Below are positions 48,960-54,123 of a DNA stretch of 54,123 bases, piece after piece; within the stretch, counting starts at the first letter, position 1, and the number at the start of each line of letters is the position of its first letter. Below the pieces are notes generated by a model that saw only the letters and a program-made list of their open reading frames with translations, did not search any database and was not told the origin of the DNA. The translations under genes and the position numbers were made by a program. The stretch is from assembly GCF_000280905.1 (NCBI RefSeq), contig NZ_ALAP01000106.1:1-54123 (forward strand), given 5' to 3'. This DNA is from Streptomyces sp. AA1529 (lineage in GTDB: Bacteria > Actinomycetota > Actinomycetes > Streptomycetales > Streptomycetaceae).

Positions 48960-49931
48960 GAGCAGTTCCCGTTCGCGCTCCGCGCCGAGCCCGGCCCGCC
49001 GCGGCCGGTCCAGGCCCTGCTCGCGCTCCCAGCGCAGGGTGTCGGCCAGCATCTCCTCGCGGGGCCGGTGGTGGAGTCCGGCGGCGCGCGCGGCGGCGCC
49101 GCTGCGGGCCGAGAACCCTTCCCAGCCGGGCTCCACCAGCCACATCGGCAGTGACTCGGGGCCCATGTACTGGGCCACGCCGTGGCCGAGCAGCCAATCC
49201 GACCCCGCGGAGCGCACCGGCCCGGTGTGGCCTCCCGCGTCCCGGGACAGCGCGATCCAGTCCGCGAAGGGAACGACCGGTCCGACCGCGTCGTACGTAC
49301 CCGTGGTCCCGTCCGCGGCGGCGCGGAGCAGCCAGGCGGCCAGGTCCCGGACGTCGACCGTCTGGGTCGGCAGGGCCGGGGTGTCGGGCACCAGCATCGC
49401 CCCTTGCGGGTCGCGGGCCGCGCGGGCCACCCAGTAGCCGGACCGGCCGCTCCCATCGCCGGGCCCGCCGATGAGGCCGCAGCGGGCGGTCAGGAGCCGG
49501 TCGCCGACAGCGGCGGCCGACGCCTCCTCGCAGGCGACCTTGGCCTCGCCGTACAGCGAGCGGTCGGCCTCCCCCCGGTCGGTGGGGGCGAGGGTGGGTG
49601 CGGACTCGTCTGCGCCGGACTCGGCATGGGAGGCGTAGGCGTTGCCGGAGGAGATGTAGGTCCAGTGCCCGGCCCGGTCCCCGAGCGCGTCGAGCGCACC
49701 GCGGACGAAGTCCGGCTGCCACGAGACCTCGAAGACCGCGTCCCATGTCCGCCCGGCCAGCGGCGCGTACGCCGCGGGGTCACGCCGGTCGGCGGCGACC
49801 AGTGTGGCGCCGTCGGCGACCTCCCCGCTCGCTCCGCGCGCGAGGCACGTCACCGGGTGTCCGCACTCGATCGCCTGCCGCGCCAGTTCGCGCCCCACCC
49901 ATGCCGTCCCGCCCAGGACGAGTATCTCCAT
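48945..49931 (-). CDS. NAD-dependent epimerase/dehydratase-like protein
   Basis: A 328-residue extended SDR. The dinucleotide motif is GGTAWVG at the start of the Rossmann fold, followed by VFEVSWQPD, the catalytic-type Ser in YISSGNAYASH and Tyr/Lys in YGEAK. Members reduce or epimerise sugar nucleotides, or act as reductases. The ATG at 49931 gives the expected N-terminal MEILVLGG. The C-terminal end is encoded partly by the tandem repeats at 48944-48959. The preceding 250 bp upstream of the start is repeat-rich. Confidence 0.87.
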   Translation of the reverse strand: MEILVLGGTAWVGRELARQAIECGHPVTCLARGASGEVADGATLVAADRRDPAAYAPLAGRTWDAVFEVSWQPDFVRGALDALGDRAGHWTYISSGNAYASHAESGADESAPTLAPTDRGEADRSLYGEAKVACEEASAAAVGDRLLTARCGLIGGPGDGSGRSGYWVARAARDPQGAMLVPDTPALPTQTVDVRDLAAWLLRAAADGTTGTYDAVGPVVPFADWIALSRDAGGHTGPVRSAGSDWLLGHGVAQYMGPESLPMWLVEPGWEGFSARSGAAARAAGLHHRPREEMLADTLRWEREQGLDRPRRAGLGAERERELLAALG

Positions 49932-50118
49932 GCCGCCACACAACCAGGCGAACGTGCGGGAGGCCCAGCCCACTTCGCCGACGGCGCAGCCGCCCGACGG
50001 GCCTTCGTCCGCGCGCGCCTCCGCCCGTCCGCCCGTCCGCCCGTCCGCCCGTCCGCCAGACGGCCCGACGGCCCAGCGGCCCCGGCGGCCCGGCGGCCCG
50101 GCGGCCCGACGGCGAACG
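49932..50118. repeat. Low-complexity intergenic repeat tract
   Basis: Between the epimerase and the lipoprotein genes. Bases 50020-50118 are simple runs of CGTCCGCC and CGGCCCGGCGG; no gene or credible promoter is visible. Confidence 0.6.
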
Positions 50119-50156
50119 CCACGTGCGCGCCCCCGATGACGGGGACGCGCACGTGG
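50119..50156 (-). terminator. Strong hairpin terminator after the lipoprotein gene
   Basis: CCACGTGCGCG (50119-50129) pairs with CGCGCACGTGG (50146-50156), extended by CCCC/GGGG with one bulged A. It lies about 55 bp beyond the lipoprotein stop. Confidence 0.75.
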
Positions 50157-50210
50157 GAGGCGCCGGGACGCCGGGAGTGCCGCGAGCACCGATGCTCGTC
50201 GGCCGCTCGG

Positions 50211-50834
50211 CTACCTGGTGACGGGCCACTCCAGCGGGGCCTTGGAGAAGCCCCGGTTCAGCTCGACGGCGGCGGCCTTCTGGCCCGCCGGGACGAGGAA
50301 GGCCGAGCAGATCTTCTCCGAGTCGCCGGGCTTCATCTCCTTGTCGGAGTCGAAGCTGGGGCAGTTGGGCCACTTGGCCTGGCCGAGGAGGACGATGAGG
50401 GCGCGGGTGCGCTTGTTCTTGTCCGTCTTGACGACCAGGTCGTCGTCCATGTCGCCGAGTTCCATGGGCTTGCCGCCCTTGTTCTCCAGGGTCGACCAGA
50501 CGTAGACGGGGATCTGCGGACCGTCGTCCTCGTCCTTCTTGAGGCCCGAGTTGTCCATGTCGGCCTTCGTGCCGGTCTGCACCTTGGTCGGCGTGACCGT
50601 GTACCTGGCGCCCCTGGAGCTCGACTTGTCGCTCTTCTGGACCGGGCTGGCCTGGCCCAGCCGGAAGGTCGTCTTCTCCTTCGAGGAGCGGGAACCGGAG
50701 TGTGAGGAGTGCGACCTCGAGTGGCTCTTCTTCTTCGACTTCTTCGAGCTCGAGTGGCTGTTGCACCCGGTCACCGCGACGGTCAGTACCAGCGCTCCGG
50801 CCACCGCCGGAACAGCACGAGTCCACGTACGCAT
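50211..50834 (-). CDS. Putative lipoprotein
   Basis: A 207-residue exported protein. The signal peptide ends with the lipobox VTGC (Cys24). A Ser/Lys/His-rich stretch (SHSSSKKSKKKSHSRSHSSH) follows, then a compact domain containing VTPTKVQTGTK and TLENKGGKPMELGDMDDDLVV and two Cys residues (NCPSF, KICSAF). It resembles the Streptomyces DUF4352-like family of lipoproteins, of unknown function. The start ATG at 50834 follows GTGAGGACGAC. The strong hairpin downstream ends the transcript. Confidence 0.85.
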   Translation of the reverse strand: MRTWTRAVPAVAGALVLTVAVTGCNSHSSSKKSKKKSHSRSHSSHSGSRSSKEKTTFRLGQASPVQKSDKSSSRGARYTVTPTKVQTGTKADMDNSGLKKDEDDGPQIPVYVWSTLENKGGKPMELGDMDDDLVVKTDKNKRTRALIVLLGQAKWPNCPSFDSDKEMKPGDSEKICSAFLVPAGQKAAAVELNRGFSKAPLEWPVTR

Positions 50835-51024
50835 GTCGTCCTCACTTCCCCGTTGATCCCCGTATCCGACCGGGGCGGCTTCGCCCGCACGGTCGGACCA
50901 TGTTCTGAGCGCATGATCCTGCCAGAGCTGAATCCGCGCCCCGCAGGGAGGGGTTGCCAAGGCTCCGGCGGCGGAACGCGGCGGGCCGGTTCGGTGCGGC
51001 TCTCCGTCCGGGGTGCGCGTGCGC

Positions 51025-51612
51025 TCAGAGCCCGGGGGCACCCCAGACGGGGAACCAGCGGCCGAGGTCCTCCTCCACCGGGAGGTCGTTCGCCAACAGG
51101 CCGCGCACCTGGAGCTCCAGCGCGTTGTCCCGCTTCTCCGCGCCGCCGAGCAGCGGGGCGAACGGGTAGAAGGTGCCCCGCTTGTAGAGGTAGATCAGCG
51201 CGAGCGCGGCACCGGAGCTCTCGTGCCGGAAGGACACCAGCGAGCAGAGCAGCTGCGGGCCGAACCCACCCTCGGCGAGGAGGGTGTTGACAGCGTGCAG
51301 ATCGTTGACGAGTGCCGCCATGTCATCGGGCGGCTGGCGCGCGGTGAGCCAGGTGTAGCCGTAGGAGTCCTGGCCGAACTCGACGGGGATGCCGCCGCGC
51401 GCGGTGTCCGCGTCCAGCAGTTCGCGCACGTCGCTCCGCAGCCGGTTGAACGCGCCGCCCTCCACGCTGGCGAAGCAGACGGCTCCGATGCCGGTCGGCA
51501 GGAACGCGGTCCCGGCCTGCAGGGTCAGCGCGGCGGCGGGCAGCGCGAAGAGCTGGTCGAGGTCGGGGCGCTTGGGCTTGCTGCGGCCCAGGAGCACGTC
51601 GAGAAAGCCCAC
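51025..51612 (-). CDS. pspAB: PspA-associated protein PspAB
   Basis: A 195-residue soluble protein. The N-terminus MGFLDVLLGRSKPKRPDLDQLF and core SYGYTWLTARQPPDDMAALVNDLHAVN are those of the actinobacterial PspAB family, which is linked to phage-shock/envelope-stress functions. No membrane segment is seen. It lies about 180 bp downstream of htpX on the same strand, an arrangement that recurs across Streptomyces and supports a shared envelope-stress role. ATG start with TGAACGGAGGCCGAGCGTGG upstream. Confidence 0.88.
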   Translation of the reverse strand: MGFLDVLLGRSKPKRPDLDQLFALPAAALTLQAGTAFLPTGIGAVCFASVEGGAFNRLRSDVRELLDADTARGGIPVEFGQDSYGYTWLTARQPPDDMAALVNDLHAVNTLLAEGGFGPQLLCSLVSFRHESSGAALALIYLYKRGTFYPFAPLLGGAEKRDNALELQVRGLLANDLPVEEDLGRWFPVWGAPGL

Positions 51613-51789
51613 GCTCGGCCTCCGTTCAGAAGTGAGTCGTCGTCCGTCGGTGGTGCGGGGGGAGTCGTCGTCCGTCGGGGGTGAGTCGTCTTCGGTGGTG
51701 AGCCGTCCGTCGGTGGTGAGTCGTCGTGCGCCGGTCGCGCTCGCGGGTCCGCCGCGCGCCGGGAGTCGGCCCGGTGAGGGGAGCGGTGG
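51613..51789. repeat. Degenerate tandem repeats between htpX and pspAB
   Basis: Imperfect copies of GAGTCGTCGTCCGTCGG and GGTGGTG (51625-51735). No gene; both neighbours are on the minus strand. Confidence 0.6.
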
Positions 51790-52695
51790 TCACTGGCCGA
51801 GCTGCGTCGATATCCGGCTGAGCTGCTCCAGCCGCTTCTCCAGCTTCGGGTGCGAGGAGAACAGCGAGGCGAGGCTCTCGCCGGAGAACGCGGGGACGAA
51901 GAAGAAGGCGTTGTACGGCTCGGCCTTCCGCAGGTCCTTGGTCGGGATCCGGGCCATGTCGCCGCTGATCTTGGTGAGGGCGGAGGCCAGAGTGGAGGGG
52001 CGTCCGGTCAGCAGTGCTCCGGCGCGGTCGGCCGACAGCTCGCGGTAGCGGGACAGCAGCCGGGTGAGCAGAAAGCTGATCACGTAGACGACGGCGCTGA
52101 CCAGCGGGACGAGCAGCAGGAGCAGCCCCACCCCGTTGTTGTCCCGGCCCGCGCTGCGGCCGAGGCTGCCCCACAGCGCCACCCGGGTCATGATCCCGGC
52201 GAGCACGCCGAGGAAGGAGGCGATGGTCATGACGGCGACGTCCCGGTGCGCGACGTGCGACAGTTCGTGCGAGAGCACCCCTTCGAGTTCGTCCCGCTCC
52301 AGCCGGCGCATCAGTCCGGTGGTGGCGCAGACCAGGGCGTTCTTCTGGTTCCGGCCGGTGGCGAACGCGTTGGGGACGTCGCTGTCGGCGATGGCCACCC
52401 GTGGCTTGGGCATGTCGGCGAGGGCGCACAGCCGGTCGACGGCGCCGTGCAGTTCGGGAGCCTGCTGCGGGGTGACCTCGCGGGCGCCCATGCTGAAGGC
52501 GGCGATCCGGTCGCTGAACCAGAACTGCGCCACGAACAGCCCGCCCGCGATCACCAGCACGAAGGGCCAGGCATTGCTCAGCACTGCCACCAGGACGCCG
52601 ACCAGAACGACGTAGAGCAGGCCGATCAGGAACATGGTGGTGACCATCCGTGCGGTCAGACCACGGTCTGCGACGTAGCGCGAGTGACGAGCCAT
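51790..52695 (-). CDS. htpX: HtpX-family M48 zinc metalloprotease
   Basis: A 301-residue membrane protease for misfolded membrane proteins. Two N-terminal helices (about 15-55) precede the catalytic domain, with the zinc motif HELSH in LSHELSHVAHRD; two more helices follow (about 155-210), and the third ligand Glu is in RELSADRAGA. The start ATG at 52695 is supported by CAGGAAGGAGCGGCCGCC. The membrane topology matches the family. With PspAB downstream it forms an envelope-stress pair. Confidence 0.95.
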   Translation of the reverse strand: MARHSRYVADRGLTARMVTTMFLIGLLYVVLVGVLVAVLSNAWPFVLVIAGGLFVAQFWFSDRIAAFSMGAREVTPQQAPELHGAVDRLCALADMPKPRVAIADSDVPNAFATGRNQKNALVCATTGLMRRLERDELEGVLSHELSHVAHRDVAVMTIASFLGVLAGIMTRVALWGSLGRSAGRDNNGVGLLLLLVPLVSAVVYVISFLLTRLLSRYRELSADRAGALLTGRPSTLASALTKISGDMARIPTKDLRKAEPYNAFFFVPAFSGESLASLFSSHPKLEKRLEQLSRISTQLGQ

Positions 52696-53041
52696 GGCGG
52701 CCGCTCCTTCCTGGGGGCGCGGAGGCTGCAAGCGCGGGAGCGCAGCACGCGGGAAGCGCTCTCTTCGATTGTGCCTGTTCGACCGCTTCAGGGACGACAA
52801 GAGTGCTTTGACCTGCCAAGAGCAAGGATGACCCGGATGCCCGCCCCACCGTCTCCGCGTCCGGCCGGACGTGATGCCCGTCCCGCCGTCACCGCGCCCG
52901 GCCGGGTGGGCATAGGGGGTGCTCACTTCCGTCTCGTGCGCCCCTTGCGTGCGCTGGCGTGCCCCCCGTCCTCACTGTGTGCTCTTATTCGTCACTCATC
53001 CGTGCGAAGGTCCGCACACATGTTCAGGCATATGCGCGAAG
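52696..53041. other. Divergent intergenic region htpX / HAD
   Basis: About 345 bp with no gene. Two CAAGAG copies (52798-52803 and 52817-52822) and a GTGCG/CGCAC hairpin (53002-53017) are the only visible candidates for regulatory sites. Confidence 0.4.
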
Positions 53042-53926
53042 ATGGTTCACGTGACTTATCCGACTCGTTCGTCCGAACACCCCGCCCCCCGGACCCAGCC
53101 GTCGCCCGGCAGGCGCACCGCCCCCCGGCTGATCGCCACCGATCTGGACGGCACCCTGCTGCGGAACGACAAGACGGTCTCGGACCGCACCATCGCGGCC
53201 CTCGCCGCGGCGGAGGCAGCCGGGATCGAGGTGTTCTTCGTCACCGGCCGGCCCGCCCGCTGGATGGACATCGTCAGCGAGCACGTGCACGGCCACGGTC
53301 TCGCCATCTGCGCGAACGGCGCGGCCGTCGTCGACCTGCACGCGGGCGGCCGGGTGATCCGGGTGCGCGAACTCGCGCGGCGGGACGCGGTCAATGTGGT
53401 GCAGGCGTTGCGGGCCGCGGCGCCCGGCGTGAGCTTCGCCGTCGAGCGCACCGCGGGCATCCACTACGAGCCCGCCTACCCGTCCTTCCCGCAGGATCCC
53501 GGAGCCTCCTACGCACCGGTGGACGAACTGCTGGCCGACCACGGGGACGGCCACCTCGCCGACCCGATCGTCAAGCTCCTCGCCCACCACCCGACCGGCG
53601 ACCCCGACGCCTTCCTCACGCTCGGCTGCACCGCCGCCGGGGCCCACGCCGAGTTCACCCGCTCCAGCCCCAGCGCCCTGCTGGAGATATCCGGCCGCGG
53701 CGTGAGCAAGGCCAGCACTCTCGCGCTGGCCTGCCAGGAGCGCGGCATCGCCCCGCACGAGGTCGCCGCCTTCGGCGACATGCCCAACGACCTGGCGATG
53801 CTCACCTGGGCCGGCAGGTCCTACGCGATGGCCAACGCCCACCCCGACGTGCTGCTGAGCACGGACCACGTCACCGGCTCCAACGAGGACGACGGAGTGG
53901 CCGCCGTGATCGAGAGCTTCCTCTGA
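53042..53926 (+). CDS. Cof-type HAD phosphatase (paralogue of 26836-27669)
   Basis: A 294-residue HAD hydrolase. Motif I is TDLDGTLLRND, motif II FVTGR, motif III the Lys in VSKASTLAL and motif IV GDMPNDLAM. The cap domain differs in length from the serS-linked paralogue, but the core is closely similar (RLIATDLDGTLLR shared). The substrate is unknown. The start is ATG 53042 or the GTG at 53051; neither has a strong ribosome binding site. It is divergent from htpX. Confidence 0.9.
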   Translation: MVHVTYPTRSSEHPAPRTQPSPGRRTAPRLIATDLDGTLLRNDKTVSDRTIAALAAAEAAGIEVFFVTGRPARWMDIVSEHVHGHGLAICANGAAVVDLHAGGRVIRVRELARRDAVNVVQALRAAAPGVSFAVERTAGIHYEPAYPSFPQDPGASYAPVDELLADHGDGHLADPIVKLLAHHPTGDPDAFLTLGCTAAGAHAEFTRSSPSALLEISGRGVSKASTLALACQERGIAPHEVAAFGDMPNDLAMLTWAGRSYAMANAHPDVLLSTDHVTGSNEDDGVAAVIESFL

Positions 53927-54005
53927 GACACCTCGGGCGGACCGGGCCGTCCGGACGTCGGGCCGAGGGCGCTCGCGGCGGGGGCGGTCCGCTCGCCGGG
54001 GTGCG

Positions 54006-54123
54006 TCAGGAGCGCTCCCGGTAGAGGTCGGTCAACAGGGCGGCCGCGGCGTGGGTCGCGGGGTGCGGGTCGTGGTGCTGCCAGATGAGATGGACGGGGA
54101 CGGGGGCGGCGTCGCGCAGCGGG
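54006..54123 (-). CDS. C-terminal fragment of a probable LysR-family regulator (cut by window end)
   Basis: Only the last 38 residues are present, ending RERS before the stop. The text VPVHLIWQHHDPHPATHAAAALLTDLYRE resembles the end of the LysR substrate-binding domain. The reading is in good codon bias, so a real gene end is likely; the family call is tentative. Confidence 0.5.
   Translation of the reverse strand, partial: PLRDAAPVPVHLIWQHHDPHPATHAAAALLTDLYRERS

Overview
The window is a piece of a high-G+C actinomycete chromosome, almost certainly Streptomyces or a close relative. Most of the sequence is strongly G+C-rich (for example 50 of 60 bases in 12841-12900), GTG and even TTG starts with AGGAGG-like leaders are common, and the neighbourhood of HtrA-like protease, PP2C phosphatases, a YcnI/SCO/PCuAC/CopCD copper set, Dyp peroxidase, pheA, serS and HtpX/PspAB is typical of the Streptomyces core chromosome.

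Left end (1-3530): an accessory patch with visibly lower G+C (29-31 of 60 bases in lines sampled at 1261 and 1501). It holds a frameshifted gene remnant at the edge and a tightly coupled two-gene unit on the minus strand: a HEPN-domain protein followed by an ORC/Cdc6-like P-loop ATPase. Both genes contain a TTA codon. The patch ends at the 3' end of a tRNA-Ser(UGA) gene, a usual integration site, so it is best read as a genomic-island remnant. The HEPN-ATPase pair is the best candidate here for an undescribed system (defence or toxin-antitoxin-like).

Core region A (3663-17001): HtrA-like membrane protease, glycerophosphodiesterase, RsbW-like kinase, SEC-C/DUF5926 protein, a membrane-anchored hypothetical, a Prim-Pol domain protein, a GAF/PP2C phosphatase with a degraded metal site, an M24 aminopeptidase P, a membrane PP2C phosphatase and a second RsbW-like kinase. 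Four genes of partner-switching type in 10 kb suggest sigma-factor or stress signalling.

Core region B (17289-27669): a copper-handling series (membrane protein, YcnI, SCO, PCuAC, CopC-CopD-YtkA fusion, Tat-exported Dyp peroxidase), with GTGA stop/start overlap between SCO and PCuAC and a similar possible overlap into CopCD. It is followed by pheA, a 660-bp intergenic region carrying DnaA-box-like sites, and serS translationally coupled to a Cof-type HAD phosphatase.

Region C (27784-37786): regulator/transporter/enzyme pairs: a double-length Lrp regulator divergent from a DHA2 MFS exporter; a WYL regulator divergent from a DinB-like TIGR03086 protein, with a large palindrome between them; a BBE-type FAD oxidase; an antirepressor-like helical protein; and a GntR/FadR regulator next to a CynX-type MFS transporter.

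Region D (37910-54123): a four-gene ABC transporter operon (ATPase, permease, ATPase, permease) with overlapping junctions; an M24 peptidase / EphD-like hydrolase-SDR fusion / MerR series; LLM flavin oxidoreductase; small hypothetical; amidohydrolase; ArsC-like protein; NAD-dependent epimerase; lipoprotein; PspAB and HtpX; a second Cof-type HAD phosphatase; and the C-terminus of a probable LysR regulator at the right edge. Several intergenic spacers here contain short tandem repeats.
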